Part shown: positions 41,441 through 49,660 of the stretch, in pieces | Layout of the letters: the number at the start of each line of letters is the position of its first letter | How positions within the stretch are numbered: the stretch's first letter is position 1 | Assembly: GCA_034429215.1 (NCBI GenBank) | Contig: DAOUGI010000041.1 | Location: forward strand, 20,011 to 84,010 | From: JAFGOG01 sp034429215 | Lineage (GTDB): Bacteria; Chloroflexota; Anaerolineae; JAAYZQ01 | Reading direction: 5' to 3' | Length of the DNA: 64,000 nucleotides | Position numbers and translations under genes: made by a program | The notes under the pieces: generated by a model | What the model was told of the DNA's origin: nothing | The model's input: the letters and a program-made list of their open reading frames with translations, nothing else | The model's database searches: none

Positions 41441-42398
41441 CAACGGATTGGTCACCTATCATTTTCAGCGCCTGACGGCCGAAGGCCTGGTCCATGCCAT
41501 ATTTACCCGGCTGGGCGGTATCAGCCGCGAGCCGTTCGCCACGCTGAACGTGGGCCGCAGTGTGGGCGACGAAGAGGCAGCCGTGGTCCAGAACCTTGCC
41601 CGTGTCTATGCCAGCCTGGGCCTCACCCCCAATCAGGTCGCCACAGCCCACCAGGTTCACAGCAACCGGGTGGCGGTGGTCACGGCGCAGGACGGCGGCC
41701 AGCTTATGCCGGCCACCGATGCGCTGGTAACGGATACGCCCGGCCTGGCAATCCTGCTGCGATTTGGCGACTGCCAGCCGATCATCCTATACGATCCGGC
41801 CCGCCGCGCCATGGGGTTGGTCCACGCCGGCTGGCGCGGGTTGGCCCAGGGGATCGCCCGCCGCGCCGTGGAGGCGATGCAGGAGGCCTTTGGCAGCAAG
41901 CCTGCCGACCTGCTCGCCGGCCTGGGGCCGGCCATCGGCCCGTGCTGTTATACCGTAGGCGACGACGTCGCCTCGGCGCTGGGCTATGCCCTGCCCGACT
42001 GGCGGAAAGTAATGCAGGCCGACCCATCAGGCACGGGCTGGCGCCTGGATCTGCCGGCGGCCAACGCCCAACAGCTCGCCGCGGCCGGCGTTCGGGTTCG
42101 CCGAATGGAACAGGCCGGGCTATGCACCGCGTGCCACAACGACGAGTTCTTTTCCCACCGGGCCGACAACGGCCGCACCGGGCGCTTTGCCGTCGTCGCC
42201 TACCTGCCGACCGGGGATCAGGCCCGCAACCAGCCGGCGGCGGCGCAGCCGCACCAGGAAAGCCGGGAGCAAGAGCAGGCTATCCCGACCGAGGACGCCA
42301 GGACATTGGCCGACACGCTCCAACCGCCCGGGCTGCCGGGTTTCGACGAGATGTTGGGTGAGACCGAAGAACCTACGGTGGGAGGCCGGGATGACTGA
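41424..42398 (+). CDS. pgeF: Peptidoglycan editing factor PgeF (YfiH/laccase domain)
   Basis: 324 aa. 'TAHQVHSNRV', 'ATDALVTDTPGLAILLRFGD', 'VHAGWRGLAQGI' and 'GPAIGPCCYTVG' carry the His/Cys zinc ligands of the family, which removes miscoupled L-Ser from UDP-muropeptide or deaminates adenosine. TTG start about 9 nt after GAGGAGG. The C-terminal 55-60 residues are a Gln/Glu/Pro-rich extension not normal for PgeF. Overlaps yggS by 8 nt. Confidence 0.9.
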   Translation: MLRRTDNGLVTYHFQRLTAEGLVHAIFTRLGGISREPFATLNVGRSVGDEEAAVVQNLARVYASLGLTPNQVATAHQVHSNRVAVVTAQDGGQLMPATDALVTDTPGLAILLRFGDCQPIILYDPARRAMGLVHAGWRGLAQGIARRAVEAMQEAFGSKPADLLAGLGPAIGPCCYTVGDDVASALGYALPDWRKVMQADPSGTGWRLDLPAANAQQLAAAGVRVRRMEQAGLCTACHNDEFFSHRADNGRTGRFAVVAYLPTGDQARNQPAAAQPHQESREQEQAIPTEDARTLADTLQPPGLPGFDEMLGETEEPTVGGRDD

Positions 42399-43152
42399 CC
42401 TGGAAAGCAACCTGCGATCGGTCCAGGAGCGGATCGCCGCCGCCGCCCGCCGGGTGGGACGCGACCCGGCCGAGGTCACGCTGGTGGCGGTGAGCAAAGG
42501 CCGGCCGGCCGGCGCCGTCCACGCCGCGTACAACCTTGGGCTGCGCCACTTTGGCGAGAACCGCACCGACGAGGCCGAGCTCAAAGCCGCCGAATTGCCT
42601 GCCGACATTACCTGGCACATGATCGGCCACGTGCAGAGCCGCCAGGCCAAACAGGTGGCGTCGGTGTTCCACGCCGTGCACTCGGTGGACGGCGCCAAGC
42701 TGGCCCGGCGATTGAGCCGCTTTTGCGGCGAGCAGGGCAAGCGGCTGCCGATCCTGCTCGAGCTGAACGTCGCAGGCGAAGAGAACAAGTATGGGTTTGC
42801 GGCGGACCTTTGGCCGGACGGCGGCGCGCAGCGGGAAACGCTGCTGGCCTCTGTCCGGGAGATCATCACCCTGCCCGACATGGAGGTCCAGGGGCTGATG
42901 ACCATGGCTCCGATCGTGGCCGACGCCGAAGAGGCCCGGCCGGTTTTCGCCCAACTGCGGCGCGTGCGCGATGAGATGGCTGCCATTTTCCCGCAGGTGA
43001 CCTGGCATCAACTGTCGATGGGCATGACCGACGATTTCGAGGTAGCGGTCGAAGAGGGCGCCACCCTGGTACGTGTGGGGCGGGCCATCTTTGCCCCCGA
43101 CGCGCCGGTCTGGTGCCAGGTTCCCAGTCCTATTGCCGAGGAGGATCGATAG
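42391..43152 (+). CDS. YggS family PLP homeostasis protein
   Basis: 253 aa fold-type III PLP-binding barrel. 'VTLVAVSKGRP' contains the PLP Lys; 'HFGENRTDEAELKAAEL', 'WHMIGHVQSRQAK' and 'LSMGMTDDFEVAVEEGATLVRVGRAIFA' are diagnostic. Keeps free PLP balanced. Gene order with pgeF and yggT is common next to ftsZ clusters. Confidence 0.94.
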   Translation: MTDLESNLRSVQERIAAAARRVGRDPAEVTLVAVSKGRPAGAVHAAYNLGLRHFGENRTDEAELKAAELPADITWHMIGHVQSRQAKQVASVFHAVHSVDGAKLARRLSRFCGEQGKRLPILLELNVAGEENKYGFAADLWPDGGAQRETLLASVREIITLPDMEVQGLMTMAPIVADAEEARPVFAQLRRVRDEMAAIFPQVTWHQLSMGMTDDFEVAVEEGATLVRVGRAIFAPDAPVWCQVPSPIAEEDR

Positions 43153-43156
43153 ACGG

Positions 43157-43423
43157 ATGTTAACATTGGTGTGGATCATCAATCTGGTCTTTGGAGCCTA
43201 CGAGTTCCTGATCTTGATCCGGGTTCTCCTATCCTGGGTCAACATCAGCCCCTATCACCCGCTCGTGCGGATCCTGTACAAGGTGACCGACCCCGTGCTC
43301 AAGCCGCTACAGCGGATCATCCCGCCCATCGGCGGCGCGCTCGACATCAGCCCCGCGGTAGCCCTCATCCTGCTGTACATCGTCGAGCGCATCCTCGTCA
43401 GCCTGCTCCTCAGGCTCGCCTAG
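43157..43423 (+). CDS. YggT family membrane protein
   Basis: 88 aa with two helices (about residues 3-25 and 66-86) and the loop 'NISPYHPLVRILYKVTDPVLKPLQRIIPP' region typical of YggT. Probably acts in envelope or osmotic physiology; not defined. Confidence 0.9.
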   Translation: MLTLVWIINLVFGAYEFLILIRVLLSWVNISPYHPLVRILYKVTDPVLKPLQRIIPPIGGALDISPAVALILLYIVERILVSLLLRLA

Positions 43424-43439
43424 ACCGGGGGGTCGATAG

Positions 43440-43742
43440 ATGATACGCATCACCGCGCAAGAGGGCGGGGTTGTTTTCCGGGTCAAGGTTGTGCCCCGCG
43501 CCAGCCGCAGTGAGATCGCCGGCGTGCAAGGGGATATGCTCCGGGTCCGGCTGACGGCTCCACCGGTCGAGGGGGCAGCCAACAACGCGCTCGTCAAGCT
43601 GCTGGCAGAGGTTCTGAAGGTACCTGAGCGCGACATTGAGATCGTGGCCGGCCACACCGGGCGCCAAAAGGTGGTGCGCGTGGCAGGCCTGCCCGCTCAC
43701 GAGCTGGATGCGCGCCTCCGCGAGCACCTGCCGCCGTCCTAG
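43440..43742 (+). CDS. DUF167 (YggU) family protein
   Basis: 100 aa. 'FRVKVVPRASRSEIAGVQGD', 'LRVRLTAPPVEGAANNALVKLLAEVL' and 'GHTGRQKVVRVAG' match the family. Small soluble alpha/beta protein of unknown function, usually next to yggT. Confidence 0.92.
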   Translation: MIRITAQEGGVVFRVKVVPRASRSEIAGVQGDMLRVRLTAPPVEGAANNALVKLLAEVLKVPERDIEIVAGHTGRQKVVRVAGLPAHELDARLREHLPPS

Positions 43743-43814
43743 GCGGGAACTATTCACACCCCCACACCGTCTTAGCAACGACTATCTGTTTGACAGGATG
43801 AGGGAGGTTTTACC

Positions 43815-44573
43815 GTGATCGTAAACCGTTTTAGCTTGATATTGCTCGGCGTGTTGGCAGCCGCGAGCCTGCTTCTGGCGGCGTGCGGCCCGACCGCCAC
43901 GCCGTCCCAAGGCGAATCGCCGCTGGGCACGCCGACCGCCAGTGCGCCTACTCCTATTGCCGCCGTGCCCACCTCTACTATCTTTGAGCCGACCGTGCCG
44001 GCGGAGGCCGCCGAGGTCACCCTGGTGAAGGAGGACCTGGCCCAGCGGCTGAACATCCCGGCCGACCAGATCCACGTCGTCAGCGTCAAGGCCGTGGACT
44101 GGCCCGACACCAGCCTGGGCTGTCCCAAGCCGAACATGTCTTACGCCGAGGTCATCACCCCCGGGTTTGAGATCATCCTCAAGGCCGACGGCCAGGAGTA
44201 CACCTACCACACCGGCCGCGGCAAATATGTGCAATGCGAGGGCCAGTGGCCGGTCGAGGCGCCGACTGTGCCGGCCGGCATGGACCTGAGCCCCGAAGTG
44301 GCCGCCCTGGTCGACAAGGCCAAGCAGGACCTCAGCGCGCGAGCGGGCGTTCCGGCCGGCGACATTGCCGTCAGGTCGATCCTGGAGGTTGAATGGCGCG
44401 ACGGCAGCCTGGGCTGCCCGAAACCGGGCATGAGCTATATCATGATGATCACCCCCGGCTACGTGATCGAGCTGGAGGCCCAAGGGCAAGCATACGAGTA
44501 CCACGCCAGCCGGAACGATGTCGTGTGGTGTAAGGAGCCGGAGGCGCCCTATAGCACAGAACCCCATCAATAA
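43815..44573 (+). CDS. Lipoprotein with two tandem copies of one domain
   Basis: 252 aa from a GTG behind GAGGGAGG. Lipobox 'LLLAACG' gives a lipidated Cys near residue 25, followed by a Thr/Pro-rich spacer. Two copies of an 80-residue unit follow (about 70-150 and 160-245), each with '(D/G)(T/G)SLGCPKP.MSY', a 'ITPG(F/Y).I' strand, a 'YxYH' motif and a final Cys. The paired Cys in each copy may form a disulfide. I do not recognise a named family. It ends 57 nt before the B12-riboswitch promoter. Confidence 0.7.
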   Translation: MIVNRFSLILLGVLAAASLLLAACGPTATPSQGESPLGTPTASAPTPIAAVPTSTIFEPTVPAEAAEVTLVKEDLAQRLNIPADQIHVVSVKAVDWPDTSLGCPKPNMSYAEVITPGFEIILKADGQEYTYHTGRGKYVQCEGQWPVEAPTVPAGMDLSPEVAALVDKAKQDLSARAGVPAGDIAVRSILEVEWRDGSLGCPKPGMSYIMMITPGYVIELEAQGQAYEYHASRNDVVWCKEPEAPYSTEPHQ

Positions 44574-44630
44574 AGCCGGCGCGATATGCCAGGCCGGGCT
44601 CCGATACCGGCCCATTGTCCTACGCCTTTT

Positions 44631-44659
44631 TTGACATTGTGGAGCGGGTGTGGTATAGT
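44631..44659 (+). promoter_or_regulatory. Promoter of the cobalamin uptake operon
   Basis: -35 TTGACA, 17-bp spacer, -10 TATAGT. Predicted start near 44666, just upstream of the riboswitch. Confidence 0.8.
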
Positions 44660-44676
44660 ATCGACAACTGAATAAT

Positions 44677-44803
44677 GGCTGACCGAGGTGCCTCGCTGCC
44701 CGGAAGCACGAGGCCCAAGGGGGGAAGCCGGTGAGAGTCCGGCACTGTCCCGCAACTGTAACCTGGCCCAGCCAGGGAGTCAGGCCGCCCGCCCCGGTCA
44801 CGC
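44677..44803 (+). promoter_or_regulatory. Cobalamin (B12) riboswitch
   Basis: The class signature is present in order: AGGTGCC, 'aaggggggaagccggtgaga', then 'gtccggcactgtcccgcaac' plus tgtaa (the B12 box), and 'ccagggagtcaggccgcc'. P1 can form from tgaccg and cggtca. Binding of adenosylcobalamin would favour the downstream terminator and shut the operon. Confidence 0.93.
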
Positions 44804-44856
44804 CCTACGGACCTTCGTGGTAAAGGGGGTAGGTGCATGGGCAACAGACCATGACC

Positions 44857-44882
44857 CACCCCTTGCCGAGAGGCAAGGGGTG
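44857..44882 (+). promoter_or_regulatory. Expression-platform hairpin
   Basis: CACCCCTTGCC / GGCAAGGGGTG (11 bp) with loop gaga. The upstream gggggtagg segment (from 44825) could pair with ccacccc instead, giving an antiterminator alternative. Confidence 0.6.
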
Positions 44883-44899
44883 TCTATTTAGCAAAGAGC

Positions 44900-44929
44900 G
44901 CCCCAACCGCAAGGTTGGGGCCTTTTTTT
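44900..44929 (+). terminator. Intrinsic terminator of the riboswitch
   Basis: GCCCCAACC / GGTTGGGGC with loop gcaa, then C and seven T. It lies 28 nt before the first gene of the operon, so the riboswitch probably works by transcription termination. Confidence 0.88.
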
Positions 44930-44957
44930 GGCAAAATCTGTCGAGAGAGGAAGGGAA

Positions 44958-46052
44958 ATGCGAAAACAGATCATGATGGTAACCCTCGTGGTGGCAGCCG
45001 TGCTGGCCGCCACCGCACCGGCGCTGGCCGCCGCCGACGCGACGGCCGCGCTCGGCTATTTAAAGACGCAGCAAAACGCCGACGGCGGCTTTGGCAGCGG
45101 CTTTAGCCCCGACAGTTCTTTGTCCTCGACCGCCGATGCAGTGCTGGCCATCGTGGCTGCCGGCGGTGACCTGGCTGCCTTTGACAAGGGCGGCAACACT
45201 CCCCTAACCTACCTGGCTGCTCAGGCGCCATCGGCTGCCACCGGCGGCGACCTGGCCAAGCTGATCCTGGCGACCACGGCTGCCGGCGAGAACCCGCGCC
45301 AGCTCGGGGGGGTGGACTCGGTGGCCAAGCTGGAAGCGCTGGCCGGCGCCGGCGGCAAGATCGGCGCTGCCACCGATACCTTCTTCGGCCACTGCCTGGC
45401 CGTGCTGGCGATCGAGAGCGTCGAACGGCCGGTCCCGGCAGCGGCGGTGGATCTGATTAAAACCGCCCAACAGGTGGGCGGGGGTTGGGCCTGGGACGGC
45501 TCGGCGGCGACGGCTGCCGACACCAACACCACCGCCGTGGCAGTGCAGGCGCTGGCCGCCGCCGGTGAGGCTCCTTCCGGCGAGACGATGACCAAGGCGC
45601 TGAGCTACTACAAGGGCATCCAGAACGACGACGGCGGCTGGCCTTACCAGAGCCCTTCCAGTTTTGGGACGGCCACCGATGCCAATTCGACGGCGGTGAC
45701 GATCCAGGCGATCCTGGCTGCGGGTCAGGACCCTGCCGGAGCCGAGTGGACCACCGCCACGGGCCAGACGCCGGTTGCTGCCCTGGAGGCGCTCCAAAAC
45801 CCGAGCGGGGCCTTTGCCTGGCAGGCCACCGCGCGCGACGACAACCTGCTGGCGACGGTGCAGGCGCTGCCGGCCCTGGCCGGCAAGCCGTTCCCTCTGG
45901 CCAAGATAGACGTAGGATCGGCCGCCGCTCCACCGCCTCCAACCACGATACCTGTGACCGGCGGCCCGGCGATGAACCTGGCCCTGCCGCTGATCCTGGC
46001 CGGGCTGGGGCTGGCCTCAGGCGGTTATGCCTTGCGGCGCAAGACGAAATGA
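44958..46052 (+). CDS. Secreted prenyltransferase/squalene-oxidase-repeat protein (transcobalamin alpha-domain-like)
   Basis: 364 aa. Signal peptide 1-26 (cut after 'APALA'). The mature part is an alpha/alpha-barrel-type repeat protein with QW-like motifs 'LKTQQNADGGFGSGF', 'TAQQVGGGWAWDG' and 'GIQNDDGGWPYQS'. The C-terminus has a Pro-rich stretch, 'IPVTGG', a hydrophobic helix and RRKTK, resembling a sorting or anchor signal. There are no catalytic residues of cyclases. Animal intrinsic factor and transcobalamin have this fold as their large domain. AGGAAGGG precedes the ATG. First gene after the B12 riboswitch; its stop overlaps the next start. Confidence 0.75.
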   Translation: MRKQIMMVTLVVAAVLAATAPALAAADATAALGYLKTQQNADGGFGSGFSPDSSLSSTADAVLAIVAAGGDLAAFDKGGNTPLTYLAAQAPSAATGGDLAKLILATTAAGENPRQLGGVDSVAKLEALAGAGGKIGAATDTFFGHCLAVLAIESVERPVPAAAVDLIKTAQQVGGGWAWDGSAATAADTNTTAVAVQALAAAGEAPSGETMTKALSYYKGIQNDDGGWPYQSPSSFGTATDANSTAVTIQAILAAGQDPAGAEWTTATGQTPVAALEALQNPSGAFAWQATARDDNLLATVQALPALAGKPFPLAKIDVGSAAAPPPPTTIPVTGGPAMNLALPLILAGLGLASGGYALRRKTK

Positions 46053-46876
46053 ATGCCGGATTGAACGGACCCGGCAGGTTCCTCCACGGGATCCCGACCA
46101 AAGGGGAGCGGGCATGGAAGCGGGCCTGCCAGGTCTGGCTGAAGGTCCCGGCCTTCTGGGCCGGGATTCTGATGGCTGTGTTGCTCGGGCCAAGTCTGGC
46201 TTGGGCAAACGAGCCCAACCGCGCCGGACTGGTCATCCAGTTCGCAGACGGACAGACCGAGACGCTGTGCGTCGAGTTCAAAGAAAAAGAGATCACGGGC
46301 GCCGATCTGCTGGTCCGGTCGGGCCTTGACGCAGTCGTCGATCCGTCCAGCGGTCTGGGGATCATCGTATGCCGGATCGAGGACCATGGCTGTGACTATC
46401 CAACCGAGGCCTGCTTTTGCCAGTGCTCGGGCAGCGGCCCGTGCGCCTATTGGAACTACTTTTACCGGGAGCCGGGGCAGGATAGCTGGAGCTATGCCGC
46501 ACTGGGCGCGCTGCGGCACCAGGTCAAGCCCGGTTCGGTCGATGCCTGGGTGTGGGGCGACGGCACCACTCTGCCGGCTTCCGATCTGACCTTTGAGGCG
46601 ATATGCCCCTCGCCCACACCGGCCGCCACGCAGCCTGCGACCGTCACACCCCAAGAGACGGCCTCGCCGGCGGCGACCGCCGCCGGCTCGCCAACCCTGG
46701 AACCGACCCAGACACAGCCGGTTGAGCTGCCGGATTATGTGGCAACGCCCTCGCCCGCAGGACAAGGTCCGGGCCCGGAAGGCCGGGAAGGCGCCTTCAG
46801 TTACTGGCTGTTCGGCGGCCTGATCCTGATCCTGGCGGCGGCCGGAGCCGTCATCTGGTTGAGGAGCCGCAGGTAG
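46049..46876 (+). CDS. Secreted DUF4430 (transcobalamin C-terminal-like) protein
   Basis: 275 aa. A hydrophobic export segment ends 'GPSLAWA' (about residue 53, long n-region). The DUF4430 domain follows: 'AGLVIQFADGQTETLCVEF', 'ITGADLLVRSGLDAV', a Cys-rich 'CRIEDHGCDYPTEACFCQC', 'YWNYFY' and 'VWGDG'. A Thr/Pro-rich stalk and a C-terminal helix with LRSRR anchor it in the membrane. DUF4430 is related to the small beta-domain of transcobalamin. Overlaps the previous gene (ATGA), so the two are probably made in equal amounts. Confidence 0.8.
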   Translation: MNAGLNGPGRFLHGIPTKGERAWKRACQVWLKVPAFWAGILMAVLLGPSLAWANEPNRAGLVIQFADGQTETLCVEFKEKEITGADLLVRSGLDAVVDPSSGLGIIVCRIEDHGCDYPTEACFCQCSGSGPCAYWNYFYREPGQDSWSYAALGALRHQVKPGSVDAWVWGDGTTLPASDLTFEAICPSPTPAATQPATVTPQETASPAATAAGSPTLEPTQTQPVELPDYVATPSPAGQGPGPEGREGAFSYWLFGGLILILAAAGAVIWLRSRR

Positions 46877-46887
46877 GAAATCGTCGC

Positions 46888-47985
46888 ATGTTCCACACAC
46901 TGACCTGGGTGATCTGGCTCGTCGCGGCGGCTGTGCCGGCCTTTACGGTGCGCAATCCGCTATACCTGATCCTGGTGTTGGGAACAAGCTGGATTGTGTA
47001 CCTCGGTCTGGGCCAGGCATCACCCATCGGCCGCAGTTGGGGCACATTCCTGAAGGTCGGCGTCATGTTTGTGGCCGTGGCCGTGGTATTCAACGCGCTG
47101 TCGAGCCACTATGGGACGCTGGTCCTGTTTCGCCTGCCGGAGGCCTGGCCGATCGTCGGCGGGCCGATCACCCTAGAGGCAGCCATCGCCGGAGCGGTCA
47201 ACGGCCTGGGCCTGCTGACCATCCTCGCCATATTCGCGACCTTTAACGCCGTGGTAGACCACTACCAACTGCTGAGGGCAACCCCGGCCTTTGCCTTCCA
47301 GGCCGGCACCGTCGTCTCGATCGCCGTTACCTTTGTGCCACAGATGGTCCTCAGCGCAACAGAGATCCGCCAGGCACAGCGGATACGCGGCCACCGCTTC
47401 CGGGGCATCCGCGACCTGCTGCCGCTGGTCATGCCGCTCCTGGCCACGAGCCTGGAGCGGGCGATCCAACTGGCCGAAACGATGGAGGCCCGCGGCTTTG
47501 CCACGGTGCTGAACCCCGATTCCTCCGAGTCGTCGCACCGGCGCACGATCCTGACCCAGGCCGGCCTGCTGGCCACGCTCCTGGGGCTGCTGGCCGGCCT
47601 GTTCCTGCTCACCTTCGTGGCCGGAGGGAACGCCTGGGGCTGGGGATTGGTCATCCTAAGCGGAGCAGGAATGGGAGCGATCCTGTGGGGGCAGGGCCGG
47701 CAGGTGCGGCGCACCCGCTACCGGCGCGTACGCTGGCAGGGCCACGACACGGTGGCGGCAATCGCCTGCGTCATCGCCCTCGCCGCCGTCATCGCCGGCA
47801 AGCTGGTCGCCCCGGAAACGATGGTGTACAGCCCCTATCCGCCAAACTCACTGCTGCCGCCGTTCAACCCGTACGTCGGGGCGGCCCTTTTGCTGCTGGC
47901 GCTGCCGGCGGGGTATTGGCTTGTCACCAAATCGGCAAATGAGCAAATCAAGGAACCAGAGGGAACCGGCGATGATCAAGTTTGA
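46888..47985 (+). CDS. ECF transporter T component (CbiQ/EcfT)
   Basis: 365 aa membrane coupling subunit. About five helices in the first 230 residues, and both coupling motifs: 'QAQRIRGHRFRG' and 'METMEARGF'-type 'EARGF', which contact the ATPases. After residue 240 it carries roughly 125 extra residues with about four more helices, longer than typical EcfT. Belongs to the B12-riboswitch operon. Confidence 0.88.
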   Translation: MFHTLTWVIWLVAAAVPAFTVRNPLYLILVLGTSWIVYLGLGQASPIGRSWGTFLKVGVMFVAVAVVFNALSSHYGTLVLFRLPEAWPIVGGPITLEAAIAGAVNGLGLLTILAIFATFNAVVDHYQLLRATPAFAFQAGTVVSIAVTFVPQMVLSATEIRQAQRIRGHRFRGIRDLLPLVMPLLATSLERAIQLAETMEARGFATVLNPDSSESSHRRTILTQAGLLATLLGLLAGLFLLTFVAGGNAWGWGLVILSGAGMGAILWGQGRQVRRTRYRRVRWQGHDTVAAIACVIALAAVIAGKLVAPETMVYSPYPPNSLLPPFNPYVGAALLLLALPAGYWLVTKSANEQIKEPEGTGDDQV

Positions 47986-49633
47986 TCGTGTGACCTATCG
48001 ATATCCCGGCACCGAGGCCTCTATCCTGGAAGGGCTGTCGCTCGACGTTGAGGAAGGAGAATTCCTGTTGGTGATCGGCCCGTCCGGGTCGGGCAAATCA
48101 ACCCTGCTCCGCTGCCTGAACGGGCTGGTGCCCCACTTTTACGGGGGGACCATAGACGGCCGGATAAAGGTGGCCGGCCGCGACCCGATGGCGCTCGGCC
48201 CGCAGGGCATGGCCGACGCCGTCGGCTTTGTGTTCCAGGACCCTGAAGCCCAGTTCGTCGTGGACAAGGTCGAGGATGAGATCGCCTTTGCCCTGGAGAA
48301 TGCGGCGATAGATCCGCTGCTGATGCGCAAGCGGGTTGAAGAGGTGCTCGATCAGCTTAGCATCGCTCACCTGCGCCATCGCTCGGTCAGCACGCTGTCG
48401 GGCGGCGAACGGCAGCGGGTAGCCATCGCGGCGGTGATGGCGCTCCAACCGCGTGTCCTGGTCCTAGACGAGCCCACCTCGCAGCTCGATCCCCAGGCCG
48501 CGGAGGAGGTGCTCGACGCCCTGGTCAAGCTGAACCACGACATGGGCCTGACGGTTATCCTGTCGGAGCACCGGCTGGAGCGGGTGATACAGCATGTGGA
48601 CCGGGTCCTGTATCTGCCCGGCGAAGGCCAGTCGCCCATTGTGGGCGATCCGCGCACCGTCCTGAGCCAGGTAGGCCTGACCCCTCCGTTGGTCACACTG
48701 GCCAAGGCGCTCGGATGGTCGCCGCTGCCGCTGACGATCAAAGAGGCACGCCGGTTTGTCAAGCAGCGAGAGCCAGGGGAGCTTGTGTCGGGTGATCGAG
48801 CTCCTGTCCCAGTGTCCACCGCCGCGCAGAGCGCATCTGTTATCTCGGTCGAAGAGCTGAGTTTTTCATATAACGGGCACCGGGCCCTGAGCGACGTGTC
48901 GCTGGAGGTTGGGCAGGGCGAATTCGTGGCGGTGATGGGCCGCAATGGGGCAGGCAAGACGACGCTGCTCATGCACCTGATCGGCCTGCTCAAGCCAAGC
49001 CAGGGCCGGGTGCGGATCACGAGCCACAGCTCATCGGTTGCGCTGGACACACGACAAGCAGCGATCGAGGAGATCATCCAGGTGGTTGGCTATGTGCCGC
49101 AGAATCCCAACGCGCTGCTTTTCAGCGACACAGTCCGCGAAGAGATCGCCTTCACCCGGCACAACCACGGACTGCCGCCGGTCGACGATACCGCCCTACT
49201 GGCACACCTGGGGCTGGCCGCCCACGCCGGCCGCTACCCACGCGACTTGAGCGTAGGCGAGCGGCAGCGGGTCGCCATCGCGGCCATTCTAGCCGCCGAG
49301 CCTCAGATCTTGTTATTGGACGAGCCGACGCGGGGATTGGACTACCAACAGAAGGAATCACTGGTTGCCTTTCTGGAAGAGGAAAAGGTGCAAGGGCGGA
49401 CCATTATTATGTCAACGCACGACGTGGAGCTCGCCGCACACTGCGCCGACCGGGTGGTGCTGCTGGGCGACGGACAGGTAGTGGTCGACGGGCCGGCCCG
49501 CCAGGTAATGAGCGAGTCGATGGTCTTTTCATCGCAGATCAACAAGCTGTTCCGCGACCCGGCCCTGCTGACGGTGGAGGATGTGCTGAGGTTGCACCCA
49601 CCGCTGAATAATGATACAATCGACTGTGACTGA
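47972..49633 (+). CDS. ECF transporter fused double ATPase (CbiO/EcfA-EcfA')
   Basis: 553 aa with two ABC domains. The first (about 1-240) has GPSGSGKST, Q-loop 'FQDPEAQFV', 'LSGGERQRVAIA' and 'LVLDEPTS'; the second (about 285-530) has GRNGAGKTT, 'PQNPNALLF', 'LSVGERQRVAIA' (Gly to Val in the signature) and 'LLLDEPTR'. The ATG at 47972 follows AGAGGGA and overlaps the T gene by 14 nt; an ATG at 47939 is possible. Confidence 0.93.
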   Translation: MIKFDRVTYRYPGTEASILEGLSLDVEEGEFLLVIGPSGSGKSTLLRCLNGLVPHFYGGTIDGRIKVAGRDPMALGPQGMADAVGFVFQDPEAQFVVDKVEDEIAFALENAAIDPLLMRKRVEEVLDQLSIAHLRHRSVSTLSGGERQRVAIAAVMALQPRVLVLDEPTSQLDPQAAEEVLDALVKLNHDMGLTVILSEHRLERVIQHVDRVLYLPGEGQSPIVGDPRTVLSQVGLTPPLVTLAKALGWSPLPLTIKEARRFVKQREPGELVSGDRAPVPVSTAAQSASVISVEELSFSYNGHRALSDVSLEVGQGEFVAVMGRNGAGKTTLLMHLIGLLKPSQGRVRITSHSSSVALDTRQAAIEEIIQVVGYVPQNPNALLFSDTVREEIAFTRHNHGLPPVDDTALLAHLGLAAHAGRYPRDLSVGERQRVAIAAILAAEPQILLLDEPTRGLDYQQKESLVAFLEEEKVQGRTIIMSTHDVELAAHCADRVVLLGDGQVVVDGPARQVMSESMVFSSQINKLFRDPALLTVEDVLRLHPPLNNDTIDCD

Positions 49634-49660
49634 TACCTTGCTTTGGGAACAGGGCGTACC

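Larger units (their letters stand above)
44574..44957 (+). other. Leader region of the B12 uptake operon
   Basis: This gene-free stretch is filled by a promoter, a cobalamin riboswitch and two hairpins, listed separately. Confidence 0.85.
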
